64,000 bases of DNA from Solen grandis. Lineage: Eukaryota > Mollusca > Bivalvia > Adapedonta > Solenidae. Below, piece by piece: positions 20,861-33,900 of the stretch; positions within the stretch are counted from its first letter, which is position 1, and every line of letters starts with the position of its first letter. The position numbers and the translations under genes are program-made. Where the stretch lies: NCBI GenBank assembly GCA_021229015.1, contig CM037783.1, positions 6,395,324 to 6,459,323 of the forward strand, read 5' to 3'. Under the pieces are notes generated by a model. The model did not search any database. It saw nothing but the letters and a program-made list of their open reading frames with translations, and was not told the DNA's origin.

Positions 20861-23800
20861 AAAAAAAAATACGACTTTACATTCGCTTTTTTTTGAAAGG
20901 CATTTCATAAGGGGGAAAACTTTTTCAAAAACAGATAACTAACCCCAAAAACTCGTGAGCATTTAGATAAGAAATTGGATCTAAAATATGTATTTTAAGC
21001 TGATGACTGTAATGTTCATACCTTAACCTTTTTTTTTCTTTATATCTGTTTTAAAAAAAAGGTTTCAGTGTGGCACCAATTTCAGGGGAACACTTTTCAG
21101 GGTTTTTTGGGACTTTTTTCTTTAAATTTTTTTTAAAATGACAAAGGATTAAATAATAAACAAAATGTTTTCATTTTTTTTTTTACTTTTTTTCTTTACA
21201 GACAACAAAGCGAGAAAAAAAAATATATTCAAAATATAAAACTATTTGCAACAGAAAGCGCAACTAATATTTGGAATTTTCATAAAATCTCCCAAAATAA
21301 CAATAAATAAATAATGATTTTTAAATTCAGCTTGGAGACTGAATACCCCCAAAGCTTATTGAACATTTTAAAAATTGAGTTTAAAAGTAACACCACATCA
21401 TATATCATATAGAAAAAAATCAAGACAAAACTTGGTTTTTTTAATCGATAACTAAGGGAAAAAAATCCTTTTTATAAAAAAAACTAACACAATCTACTAA
21501 AATTGACTTATTTTCCACTACCAAAATTTTCATTTTCAAAATTTTTTAGTATTTGATATCATTGAAAGTAATTATAGATGCATATTTATAAATCAATATT
21601 TTGAAACAGACAAAAAAATCATCATTTTTTTTTGTTGCCCCGGGATTTTCGCATTGGTTTTTGAAGTTTGGCAGCAAATTTTTTCCATGTAAAAATTGTC
21701 AAGTCTCCCAAAAATTTCAAGGGGTAAATAAACCCCAAATTTTCCAACCTGAACAAAATCGTAAGGAATTAACTCTACATTAAAAAACCATAATTTTAAT
21801 TTATAATCCCCTTTTTGCCCAAAACAGAGAAAAAACTGTAGCTATAAATGTGTCTATCAATGCCCTTGTAAAGTCAAACATCAAAGAAAGGGGAGAAATA
21901 CACAGACAGGGCACTAAAAAAAACAGGAAAAAAGAATATTTGAACAATTGAAAAACAAAAAAAAAACATTGTAGCAGGGCACTTATATAAAAGACCCTGA
22001 TGGAATCAAATAGATTTAAAAATAACAAAACAAAAATAAAAAAAAACCTACCAAAAATTTTTATAAAATCTGTAGAATTTACCAGGAAGTCAAATCTCTG
22101 AAGTAATTTACTGAATGGCAACATATAACATATATCCGAAAAAAAACAAGGACACTTTTTTTAAAAATTTATTCATGAAAACCCCTTCCATCGGAATTTT
22201 ACCTTTTGTCAAAAAATATTTTGATGATATGATCTATATTTTTTCCAAGTGATTTGAAAAGACGACTGCCTCTTAAATAACAAAAGTCATTACCATATTT
22301 GATTTAGATAAAACATTAAAAATTTAAAAAAAAGGGGAAAATTATATGATTATATAAATATATTTTATCATACCCCTCTTGCTGTTGCAGATACCCAACT
22401 ACTAATTGATTTTAATATACCAATAAAATATTTCAATTAGGCTTATTAAAACAAGTCCGGCACAAATGTGTTCGGAACTGGGGGTCAACCTTTTTATGTG
22501 ATCTATAATAACAAATGATTTTTTAGCCCTAAAGTTAAAACAGACAGGGAAAATATTTCAAATAATTTGTTTTTTAATAATTAGGGGACACTTTCTACAA
22601 AAAACAACACGAAAATGTCTGAAGTCAAAAGACAGTGTCCTTGTTAAAATAATGAAATTAAAATTTTTTGCATAATTTATTTCTCCTGGAAACACGAAAT
22701 CTGTAAGACATTTGGGTCATCGGGGAAACCCCCGGGTTTAAAACCCCGTCATAGCATGGACTCCTAGACATAAAAAAACTACTAAATTTAAACACGTTGA
22801 CACCTGCCATACCAATTATGAAATTATTTAGTACTTATATTAGACAACATCTTACAATATCCAAATAAAAAGACGAGTTGACTTTTTCCTTATTTATAAA
22901 ACTGTTGAATAAAAAAAAAGGGGTTTTGTATTTTAAAAAAATTTAAAAAAATTTTTTAAAAAAAGTTAGTAAAATCATGTTTTCAACTATAAATTTTTTT
23001 AGCATCTAAGCCAAAAAAAAGCCCATTGTTCTGCAAAAGCTTCTACAACATTCTTAAATCAAATTGTTTTGGGGGGACATAATCCTTCTTTTCCCTTTTT
23101 AAAAATTTTTTGGGTTAGGGTATATACACCCAAGAATGTAAAGAAACAAACAATTGCTCAAACTTTGGACTTTATTTTTCCAAGTTTCCTTGGAAAAGAG
23201 AAAGCAAACGAGGGGAGAATTCGCTTAAAACAAACCAAAAAATTTAAAAACATTATAAATTAAGTTTAAAAATGTGACTTTAAATAAAAAATACAATTTT
23301 AAAAAAGAATCACTCCAAACCCTTAATTTGGACCAAATTTCAATGGGAGCCCAAACGGGGGGTAAAACCCTTTTTATAAAAATTTTTTTAATTAAAAAAA
23401 CTAAAATGAAAAAAAATTATGATTTTTTAAGTTAACAATTTAAAAAATTTCTTCAAATCATTTGACATTAAAATTTACAGGGGATTCTGGGAAAGGGTTT
23501 TTTTTTAAAATTTAAAATGTGAGGAAAATAATGGTTTTTAGATAAAATGTTTAAAACATTTTTTCAATATTTTTTAAACCCCAAAGGTCTTTTCGAAAAT
23601 ATTTTTTTGTAAACGGAAAAAGGTAAAAATTGTTTATTTTAAAAAAACTAGGGGCCTTTTAAATACCGCGTTGTTATGTACCCGAGATTAACCCCCCCCT
23701 AATATAATTAGCTTTTTTTTTAAACCCCTACTCTTTTAGACTTTTAAATTTATGCCCGGCAAAAAGCAGACCTAAATCCCCAAAACTTTTTCCCCGGGGT

Positions 23801-24479
23801 TTTCTCCTTTTTTTACTCATGAAAAACTTTTTGGTAAGATTCTACACAGCAAAAAAAATCCAATTTTATATACCTTAAAAAACCTAAATTGTTATTAAGC
23901 ATAATTTTTAAACTGAAAATCGAGTAAAGGTTTTTAAATTATTTAAGACTGTACACAAATAAAAATAGAATAAAGTCTAAAAATGGGCCTGACATGTATG
24001 TTTATACTTTCACAATTACCATTAAAATACGAAATGAAAGCCACATAATTTTCTTATGTATTTCATAACTACATCAAGAAAAAAACAACAAACACCACAT
24101 AAGCATGAAAAATACCCTTTTTAGCTTAATTAAAAATGTGTTATCGAAAAAAAATGAAATACAAAATTTAAAAAAATTAGACAATTTTTAAATTTTAAAA
24201 AGCACACCTTCAAAAAAACTCATGAGCAATTATGAGCATTCAGCCTCCCCCGATTATTTTTTTATATGAAGAAAAAATCAAGAAACTTCAAAAGGAAAAA
24301 ATAACACTCAGAAAAGCACACGAGGCCCAAAATTCTTATTTTTTGTTTGATTTTCTTCACCCGCCCCAGAAAAAATCCTTTAAAAAAAAATTGCTATAAC
24401 ATAAAAAATTTTTATTGACAACTAAAAAAAGCTCTTTCTGGTCAATTAAATAACACTGGCTGAGAAGAATTGCTTTTAA

Positions 24480-24711
24480 ACCCCTTTTCCCCCATAGAGG
24501 ACCCCCTGAAAAAACCTATGCAAAAGCTAAAACCAATCGCCTGCGAGTAACTCCAGGTGACAGGTTTATGCTTTTTTTCTGCTCCTCAGGGCTGGAAAGA
24601 GGTTTTGTAATTAAATTTTGGAAGGGTTTTAATTTGGGGTTTTTCTCAGATCAGGTTTAAAATTATACCTATTGAGGGCGTAAAAAAAGAGTTATAGAGG
24701 GAAAGGGTTAA
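24480..24711 (+). mobile_element. piggyBac-like palindromic MITE, garbled copy
   Basis: Begins after TTAA with a corrupted CCCTTTCCCTCATAGAGGAC and ends GAGGGAAAGGG before TTAA (24708-24711). The central CCTGCGAGTAACTC palindrome is partly recognisable. Errors match the poor local quality. Confidence 0.55.
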
Positions 24712-27104
24712 CTGAGGCAAACGTATGTATGACAACGGGGAAAGAAATTTTCCCCCGAAAGCAGGGGGTTAGGTTGGCTGCCCCTAAGTACAAACAAAAA
24801 GAAACATATAACAAATATACAACCTTAAAGTTTCATCAAAAAACAAAAAGAAAGAAATACTGTCAAGTATTTAGTGCATTTAAAAGCTTCTGAGGTCATG
24901 CATGTTCTAAAGAAATTCTCTGTCCAATTAGGTAAATAAAAAACGATTTTTTTTTTTTTACATTTTTAACTTTTTGGAAAATTTTTCCCCTTTCCACATA
25001 CAGACTTGATTTTTTTGGATGGAACAGAAGCCCTGAAAAAGGGAAAGAAAAAGCTGTCTGCTAGGTTTCCCCTATATTTGTATAGCTCAGAAATCCCAAA
25101 CAAAAAAAAAACTATTGTTTTCATATACCTTTAAAAATTTAATAGTCACAAACAAATACTTAACATGAATTTTTTATAGGTAAAATTAAGAAAAAAGCAT
25201 TTTGTTCAGATTACCAACTAAGAAAAACAATTAGCAAGCAAGGGAAGACTACCCTGAAAAACTCAACTGATTGAAACATTTTTTTAAGTTTTCTTTAAAG
25301 AAAAATGACTAAACAGGGAATAAAAAAAACAGGTGCCTACAGTTAAATTTTTATTAGATCATTAATTCAAATAAGGCATTTCCTGCAGATCATACATATA
25401 GATTTATATAAATTTGTCAACACGAAATTAATTTGCACTTATAGAAACTTACAACTACTCATTTTTTATTTAAAAGGAAAAAAATGGAATATCAAATAAT
25501 AGCTTTCTAAAAAGGAAAAAAAAAAGTTTAAAAATCTGAATCCCACCATGATACTTAGAATAAAATGTTTATAAATTAAAAAACTGAATTAAAAAAAAGA
25601 AAAAAAGTAAAAAAAAAAAACCTTTTTTTTTTTTTTTTAAAAAAAATTTTTTTAAAAAAAAATTTTTTTTAAATTTTTTTTTTTTTTTTTTTTTTTAAAA
25701 ATTCTTTTTTTGATCTATTTAGACCACTGAGGGAGAAGAAAAAAACAGAAACCCACTGCAAGGGATTGGGGGAAATTCTGTTTTTCCCCAAAAAAATTTT
25801 TAAATTGAAAAACCCCAAGAAGTAAAGAGTTAAATCCATCAGCAAAAAAAACTTTTTTCATTTGGGGAAATTTTTTACTCTTTTGTCCTAATGACGTTAA
25901 AGCATAATCTAAATTTTTTATGGCACTTTGATAAATGAAAAAATTTCATAAAATATTTCAAAATAGTGATGTTGCTAATATTTTTTTTTGTTTTTTTTTT
26001 ATATCTAAAACATGTTATCCCTTAAAAAAAACAAATTACTGTAAACAATTGATGATTCTAAATATAAAGCCATTTTTTTTAAATAAAACAAATTGAACAT
26101 GGGCTGCAAATTACTTTTCCTGTTAAATATTAAAAGGGTAAAGGTTTTTAATTGGGGGCTTGTTTTTTTTCTTCTACACTACTGCAGTAAAAAAACGATG
26201 AAGCTGATTTTGATGACAGAATTTTGAGTAGAAAAAAAGTTGCAGGAGCAACCTCAAAGACTTTAAAATTTTTCAAGAGTCAAAAGGGGTCCCCTTTTCT
26301 ATATTGGCGTTTTCTGGTTTTACTCCCTGGGTGGTTTCCGGTTGTTGATGCAAAACTATCCACGATTGCACTGATTTTCCCCTCTCAAGCCGTTGTCATC
26401 ACGTTAAATCGTTTTTTTGGGGTTGTTTTTTCCGATAATTCTCTCCCCTGAATCACAGACAAAGCATCTGGCCGTTTTTTGTTATTTTGTTTCCCCCCTA
26501 ACCCCGGGGGGGTACTGCAAGGACAGAAGAAAAAAAATGGTGAATTATGTTTTCAAAATAACGAAGCATTTTTTACAAATATCTATAAAAAATGAACAGT
26601 TAAGAGTAACTTATAATTTTTAATACTTTTCTGTTTTTTTTTAAATAAAAATTTTTTTAAAAGGATTTTAAATTGATTACCGATTTTCATAAATCTTTTT
26701 AAAAAAATTTGATGCCTTAAAAAAAGGGGGAAAGGGCCAATAAAACTAAATAAAAACTTAATTTAATTTTTCATAAAAATTTTTTTTGCATCAAAAAATA
26801 AAATCCATTAAGGGGTGTACACTAAAAAATTACTCATCATAGAACATCTATTTTTAATTAGCCACGAAGGTTTTTCAAGAATAACCGTAATATTTTTTTT
26901 TAATTGAAAATTATTATTCAATTTTAATAAAATTCTGAATAACAGTTTCCATATTACATGTTCTTCTGTTAGCAGCATATCAAAAAAACCATCCTAATAT
27001 TTTCCTCTCTTTTAATTTTTAAAAAAAAATTTTTCAGCACCCCAATTTTCAGCAGTTTTCAAACAATTAGCACTTCATAATTATCCCCCCCGGCCACCCC
27101 GACC

Positions 27105-27533
27105 ATTTAACCTTTTCCCTCAATGACTCTTTTTAACCCTTTCCCCATATAGACAAAATTAACCCTTTTCCCCATATAGACTCATTTAACCCTTTCCCCA
27201 TAAGACTCTTTTACCCTTTTCCCTCATATAACACTTTTAAACCCCTTTTTTTCCCCATATAGACTCTTTTAAAAACCCTTTTTCCCCATATAGATTTTTT
27301 TTTCCCTTTCCCCAAAGACCATTTTGGCCACTCAATGGGGACCACAAAAAGCCAAACTGCAGAAAATCACAGTTAAACCTTACCAAATTTAATTTTAAAA
27401 CCCATTTCCAACCACTGAGAGCAGTGAACAGCATAAAACCTGATCAGCCGTGAGTTATTTTGCGGGGTATTGGTTTTTTATTTTTTTCCAAGGTCTTTTT
27501 TTATGGTTTCCTCTATGGGGGAAAAGGGGTTTT
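27105..27533 (-). mobile_element. piggyBac-like MITE with multiplied terminus, garbled
   Basis: The terminal segment AACCCTTTCCCCATATAGACT is repeated about six times in a row (27105-27305). One reversed MITE body follows (GCAGAAAATCACAGTTAAACC, AACAGCATAAAACCTGATCAG), and then its other end near 27529. Confidence 0.5.
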
Positions 27534-28105
27534 AACTGTGTAAACACACTCCATTTTAAAAAAAAACTTTTATTAAAACAAATTTTAAAAACGGTTTTTT
27601 CAAAGTTCATTTTGAGGGGCCTTTTTTTTTTTTTAAAACTATATCAAATTTCATGGGGAATTTAAAAATTTGATTCGGGTTTTTCCCGGCTTTACCCCTA
27701 TGTATTTTCATTGTTTAGTTATTACAGAAAAAAGAATCGGGCAGTAAATTTTAAAACCAACAAAATCAGGGGGGGCTGTAAAAACGGGTTCAAACAATGA
27801 AGGGGGGGAAAGTCTTTCATGACCTTAATGCAAAGTTTTACCCAAAACCTAAACCCCTTTTTGGTATTTATGTTAGAGTTTTTTTTAAAAAATGATTTTA
27901 AAATTGGTTACACATATGGAGTCATTTTTGTTACTGCCCCCGGACAGCAGTCATTCACACATATATGTTTTTATATATAGCCCAGCACAAAGGAAAATAT
28001 CACTGTGCCTTACAATTATTCAAGGCAAGCAAGATTTGGAACATTTTTAGTTATAAAATTTATCTGACGAAAGGGGGATTATTATATTGAAATGTAAAAA
28101 CACAC

Positions 28106-28178
28106 AAAATGGTATGAAGAAAGACAACTCGGTTTACAACACTTCTGAACCCAATTTGTCTTTCTTCATAACCATTTT
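28106..28178. repeat. 73-nt hairpin
   Basis: AAAATGGTATGAAGAAAGAC (28106-28125) pairs with GTCTTTCTTCATAACCATTTT with a single one-base bulge; the stem probably continues imperfectly inward around a small loop. It has pre-miRNA-like dimensions but may also be the core of a small MITE. Confidence 0.45.
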
Positions 28179-29288
28179 ACCAAAGGGCAGTCTTAATATT
28201 AAGACCAGATAAAAATAAAATTCAAACAAAGAAAAACAATCTACATTGTAGACAACAATATGAGGAGATATTCAAACCAGTCTTTACCTATGTTCAATAC
28301 TCCCCCTTGTTCATGATCATACACTCAGGGGTAACAATAACCCTTTTCCATGCTTACTATACAGTCCTTTGTATGCATACACATGTAGCTTCTGACAAGT
28401 CATCTGACACTTCTGTCCAATAATGTAAACATGATGGCATAGGTACTTTGTACATATTAAGTTTTTTGTTCTACTGTTAAATTAGATCTACAATTTTTTC
28501 TCTTCAGATCCTTTCAGTGTTTTAGTCACTAACTATTCACAGATTATAACATCCCAAACTCTGAAAACCCAAGTTAACCTTTCCAATTAAGACTGAATTA
28601 GAAAAAAACTCCTGACAAGCATAAAACCATATCAGCTCAAAAGTAAAAATCAGTACACCATATTCTTTAATTTCTTGATTCAGCTTGATAATTTCTTTTA
28701 TGCTGATTTGGTTTAAAACAACAACCTAGGGTTTTAAGGATATTTATCTGGGTCAAATGTTAAGAAAATAATAAACTGCCACCCTTAAATCACTGTCATT
28801 ATAACTCAAATTGAATGAAGCACAAAACTGACAAAAACTTACATTCAATGGGCTACACAAAATCTAAAAATTGGTCCTGTGTAAAGCAAAACAAAAAATT
28901 TCTCTTGAAATACTATTTTTATATATCTTATTTTATCTTAATAATTATATATTATAAAGTCAATATGGGAGAACATTATTTAAAGATTGAACATAAAACA
29001 AGCAGATATGTTTGCTATAAAAAATGGCCAAAACATTTACATAATTTCAATTCTATTTTTCATCTCTAAAATAAGACATTACAAACCCTTTTACCCAAAC
29101 CAATGACCACATGTGTTCCCTATACTATCTACAACCTTGACAAATCTACAGTAAATCACGGTGACCCTCAACCACATGAGAACTACCAGAAAGATTGTCA
29201 ATGTGACCAGTTAAAATCAGATCAGCCCTGCTTGAAACAAACAGAAGACAAGGTTTTAGGTTTTATACAGTTTGTTTTCCTTGCTTGG
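28179..29288. other. Downstream of the stathmin-like gene, nothing recognised
   Basis: AT-rich sequence of ordinary quality. No exon or repeat family identified. Confidence 0.4.
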
Positions 29289-29540
29289 ATTTAACACCCC
29301 ACCAACATTTCAGTCATTTGGAGACATTGTCTGCAGTATATAGTGCTACCTGTGAGGATATTATGCCAAAGACACATGGAAAGATTATACACCCTGTCAC
29401 TTAATCCTGATACCAAGCCAACCAATCCTGGATCTACTCTTGTAATATACCCTTTTTAAGATTACTGACATGGGCAGGGATCAAACCCGCTACCTCCCAG
29501 ATAAAGACAGACCCTCTAACCATTTAACCACTAGGTCCAG
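29289..29540 (-). mobile_element. tRNA-derived SINE, family 2
   Basis: Read on the minus strand, a tRNA-like head has a pol III A box (TAGTGGTTAAATGGTTAGAG) and B box (GGGTTTGATCCC). A body with AGTAGATCCAGGATTGGTTGG follows, and a 3' end with CTCCAAATGACTGAAATG. The same body recurs at 43410-43693 and 58150-58420. Confidence 0.6.
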
Positions 29541-29849
29541 TCAGGTTTGTACTATTCCCTACTAATTAGTACCTTATAAATATTAAGGTATTACAATCAA
29601 AACTGTTCAAAATAAACAAGGCCCGATACAGTGCAAAAACAAAAATGGCATATCTAAGTGATAAACTCCAGGGTTAATCAAGTGACATGGAGAAAACGAA
29701 AGCACTGCTAAAATAGGAAGAAATAAAAATGGAAAGAGAGATTTCAAACAACATTTCATGCAAACTTGATGGTGCAAGCAATAGTTACAATTCGACATGT
29801 CTCCATCTATTTCATAGAGGATAAAAAGAATATAGGTTGAAAAAATGCG

Positions 29850-29923
29850 CAGCCTGACTAGGATTCAAACTGGGGCCCATCACTTACAGGGCAAATACTC
29901 TACTGATTGAGCTACTCGGCAGC
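29850..29923 (-). pseudogene. tRNA-Thr(UGU)-like pseudogene or SINE head
   Basis: The minus strand reads GCTGCCGAGTAGCTCAATC, AGTAGAG, then a CCTGTAAG anticodon-loop-like segment and GTTTGAATCC. A and B boxes are present, but the acceptor stem does not pair properly, so it is not a working tRNA. Confidence 0.45.
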
Positions 29924-30844
29924 TTACACACAGTTTTCCCCAATTATGAGTTATTAGTACTATTATACATTAGCTAAATTTACTCCAAAACAAAAAAAGT
30001 ACTTAAGAACAAAACTGAATTAAAATATCTTGAACAAAGCTATGAATAGAAAAACCTTGATCCTTTACACATTTTTGTTCTTGCTAGTCTACTAACTATA
30101 AGCAATTAAGCAATGAATGAATTTTTTAGTTTTCTTACAACTTATCCACTCTCCTGTAGAAGATATAACTTTTACATTATTAGATTTATAATGGCTCCCA
30201 AAAACTTCTTGTGCACAAATTTAAGAAAACAATTTCTGGCTAACATAGAAAAAAAAGCAAAATATACATTTAAGTATTTGGTGCAAAACTAAGTTAACTA
30301 TACATAAATAAAGAAGCTGTTACATTTGTTTTTAACCAAGCCCTTGAAATGACAGTATGTAATTACTTCATTTCATGACCTTAAATTAATATCTAGCTTT
30401 ACATATAAAGGATAAGAACGTTTATTACACACAAAGTATGGGATTTTCAAAACAAAATTATATTGTAGTTCTCAAAGATGTTAAAGAGATCTGCTTGTAA
30501 CACTTGAAAAGTAAGACTGCACTCAGGCACTTTAATAATACAAACAGAAACTTAATTTTACATTCAGTGACAAGAAAAACAGGAGACCTGTGCTGTTTTT
30601 ATATACCAACTAATATACTGTATATTGTATTAAAAAAATCAACACAGGAAACTTATTATATTATGGCTTTAAACAATTATAATGTGAAAATTTACATTTT
30701 CTGTAATGTGCATCATAGATACATATTAACACATACATAAAAGCCCTAGATATCTTAAACTGCTAAATTGCCTAGTATCTTATCTATGAGACTAGCGGAA
30801 GATCATATCTAATGTCTGAGTAATCAGGCTCTGACAGTGATGGT
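29924..30844. other. 3' flank and possible 3'UTR of the stathmin-like gene
   Basis: AT-rich sequence. On the minus strand an AATAAA lies at about 30421-30426, which would give a 3'UTR of about 420 nt. No other feature seen. Confidence 0.35.
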
Positions 30845-30937
30845 TCATCCAACATACAAACCTTCATCTCCATTGTAATCATCATCTTTCTCCACATCAA
30901 TGTCTAATTCATTGTCTAGCTGATTTAGTTTGTGAAC
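30845..30937 (-). CDS. STMND1: Stathmin-like gene, last exon
   Basis: 30 codons, VHKLNQLDNELDIDVEKD then DDYNGDEGLYVG and TGA at 30847-30845; acceptor ATTTGTAG. Acidic C-terminus. Confidence 0.68.
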   Translation of the reverse strand, partial: VHKLNQLDNELDIDVEKDDDYNGDEGLYVG

Positions 30938-33900
30938 CTACAAATTACAACACATCTAAACATACTATATGTATCACATACAAACAACACATATAAACAA
31001 CACATATCAACCTGACATACACCACATCCTGGACACCTTCCCTTCACTTACACCACATACACACAGACACAAATAATACCTGGCATTTCCTACTTACATT
31101 GTCAGTCACCCTTGCTACTTATATATGCTAAACTTCATCAATAACTGCTCATCCCTTTTTTTTATTCTTAACCAGGTTTATGAACAGATTTTTTTTCATT
31201 ATGAGACTTTTGTGCGTATTTGATTTCATAAGCAATAAAAATTTTCCAATGGATGTCATCTCTAAGCATAGATCCTGAAATGCCTGCATCCTGAGTTTTA
31301 TTAAAGTATTCAAATATGCAACTTTTCTTCGGCTGTCATCATTCATAAACTCTTTTAATATAATCAAAGCACTGAAGGCACTGAAGTTGTGTGTGTCTGA
31401 AAAAATGTAGGAGAGTTTGACGAGCTGTGGATATGCAGGGTAACTTAGTTTTTACCAGATACCAAACTAATATTAAAGTAATGAACAATTGTTGTTTAGA
31501 CTAGTTTCATTTCGATTTAGATATGCATATTTGATATAAATCTTATAAACTGTATGCTATAGAAATAGGGAGAGTAACCGTTGCAATGTGCTAATCGTTA
31601 ACAGTTCGTTGAAACAAATGGTGCAACATCTTTAATTTCTTGTACTGACCTTGTTAACACAAAGTTAAAGCATTTTTTTATTTTTTTTTGTCAATTGCTT
31701 GAAAATTTGACCCCAGTTTATAAAATATACTTTGAAAATCAGAAAATGTAACAATACTGTTCCCTCAGCACTATCAGTGCTTTGATTTGAACTCTCAGTA
31801 TCTTATTTAACCGAGCGACGGCTCAGTCTCTATATTTATAGGCAAATATCAGTGGCTTCTCCTATAAAGCAACTTCAGATAGCAGATATACAGGTATCAG
31901 CCATCCTATTATATAATGCATAAAATAACCCCTGGGGTATGATATCTGAGGTCATTAGCTTGATGTGATTATTAGTAAGTTACACGGATTTGCACTGGAA
32001 TTTAGGCTTTCTATATGGATCATTGTAACACCACTAAATCACTGAAACCTGCACATCAACAATCCAAATTAACCTTCGAGCCACCTTTGCATTCAAAAGA
32101 AATTATATTCCTCCGCATGGTAAAGTGACAGTTACACAACATCATAGGGAAATTAGTTCTTCTCTGCTTTTATGTCACACACAATTATTGTGTCCCTATA
32201 TTTTTTTTTACTCAAGATTGAGTTTTCTACACTTCAGATGAGTCTAAGCACTCCTGTGTAATGTAGAAGTTTTTTCAATTGTTCAATCATTCATACAAAA
32301 TTGAGAGGTTAATCGGTTTTCCGATGAAATTAAACGGATGCTCAGAATGTAGGTACTATAGTTGTGAGTGACTACGTCACACACAACTAAAAAAGAGGTA
32401 ACCAGAGCAAAGAAAAAGTCAACTGTAATAAAAAATTTGTGATACAGTTTAACAAAGATTTAAAAGAATTAATTAGTAAACAAGACAAATTAACTCTTTC
32501 TCTCCTTAAAAATACAATGTAATGGACTTCTAAATTCTTTAAACTGAAAAGAACTGAATCTGATTGTCACCAGAATATTCACTTATCCCAAGCTCATTTT
32601 TAATAAAACCCTGAAAACAAGAATATGTCATTTGAGGACATATACTAAAGCAAAGGCAACCAAGTAGTATGTGGAGAAAGCATAAAGTATGCCAAGGGTG
32701 CTGACAATGTTTCTAACACTCATGAAAGCATATACATATAAAGCACTTTACTCCACTTCTTACAAACCCCATAATGTTTATAAAATGCCCATCTCAGTCT
32801 GTAAACTTAGTGAAGCAGTGATCAACATCTGCAAAAAGTATAAAACTGGATCCATCTGAAATTGTTTTCACAGGCAGACCTGGTTTGCACTGGTTGCTAG
32901 GGCAATTTTTATATTAATAATACGATCATGTGATTTGAATCCATGGAGTAAAGTCTAAAAATAAAATACAAGAATACTAATTCAGATCATTCTTATAATG
33001 AAAATCTGTTTGATTCATTAAGCTTTTTGTTATTAATATGCTCTTGTTATTCCAAACCTCAAGTTAATTGATTTTGATTTCCCCATTTTGACATGGCAAA
33101 TCCACAATTTAATGATGAAATTCAGCACATATGACCATACAACTACATGATTAAAATCACGGACAATTTCATATTGAATCCTAAATTGATAAGGCAGTGG
33201 ATAAACCTTGAATTTCCTATTTTTTTATTATTTTTATTAGGACTATTCATATTAAAAAATCAAAGTTACCTTTTCTCTAGCTCGACGGGCTCTTTCCTGC
33301 CTTATCTGCTGTTTCTCCTGAATATCTTTAAGTTTAGCCTCTCGTGATTTGCCAGCAGATGCCAGAGATTCTTGTATCTACCACAATAACAGACACCACA
33401 AGTGATTAACACACTGGGTACCAGCCCAAACAATATTCTTTGATCAACAGGGCACCAGAAAGATCAGAAAAATATCAATCCACGCAGAAATACTTTTTTT
33501 TTTCTCCTAAATCCAAATCAATGTGTAAGCTATAATGATAAGGAGAGCCTGCAACTTTTGTATCCTGAATACTTTTTTCAGAAAAGCACTTTCATCAAAT
33601 TGTTCAACAAAAAATGAGAAAAAAAAATGAAATTTTGATGATGTATAATTTTCTCGCTAGCTAAAATTAGAGCACAAAATCCGCAACTTAAAGCAACTGT
33701 TAGCAGCAACATATATAGTGAAATGAAGACAAACATCTAATAAAATTGATAGGAATATGAGAATCACACATAGGTACATTGATTAGGGTCACCTCTAGTA
33801 CAATACAGTAAATAATGGAAGAAAGTGAGCAAAGTATGTTACAAACGTGTCAGTTTCTAGTAAAACTGATTCTGAGAAGAGGTGAATGACTTGAAGAGCA

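Larger units (their letters stand above)
17620..27950. other. Poor-quality consensus, no reliable gene
   Basis: A, T, C and G runs are strikingly inflated and words are garbled. Three copies of repeat families that are well conserved elsewhere in the window (20.05-20.86, 24.48-24.71 and 27.1-27.53 kb) are recognisable but full of small indels. Every open frame here is likely an artefact or broken. The frame at 26196-26449 (NDEADFDDRILSRKKVAGAT) could be a damaged exon but has no support. Confidence 0.7.

Noticed and set aside
19588..21783. Several Phe/Lys-rich short frames
   Set aside because: Product of inflated A/T runs and garbled repeat copies.
26224..26451. Frame RILSRKKVAGATSK... as a gene
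   Set aside because: It lies in the corrupted block and has no reliable splice sites or recognisable domain.
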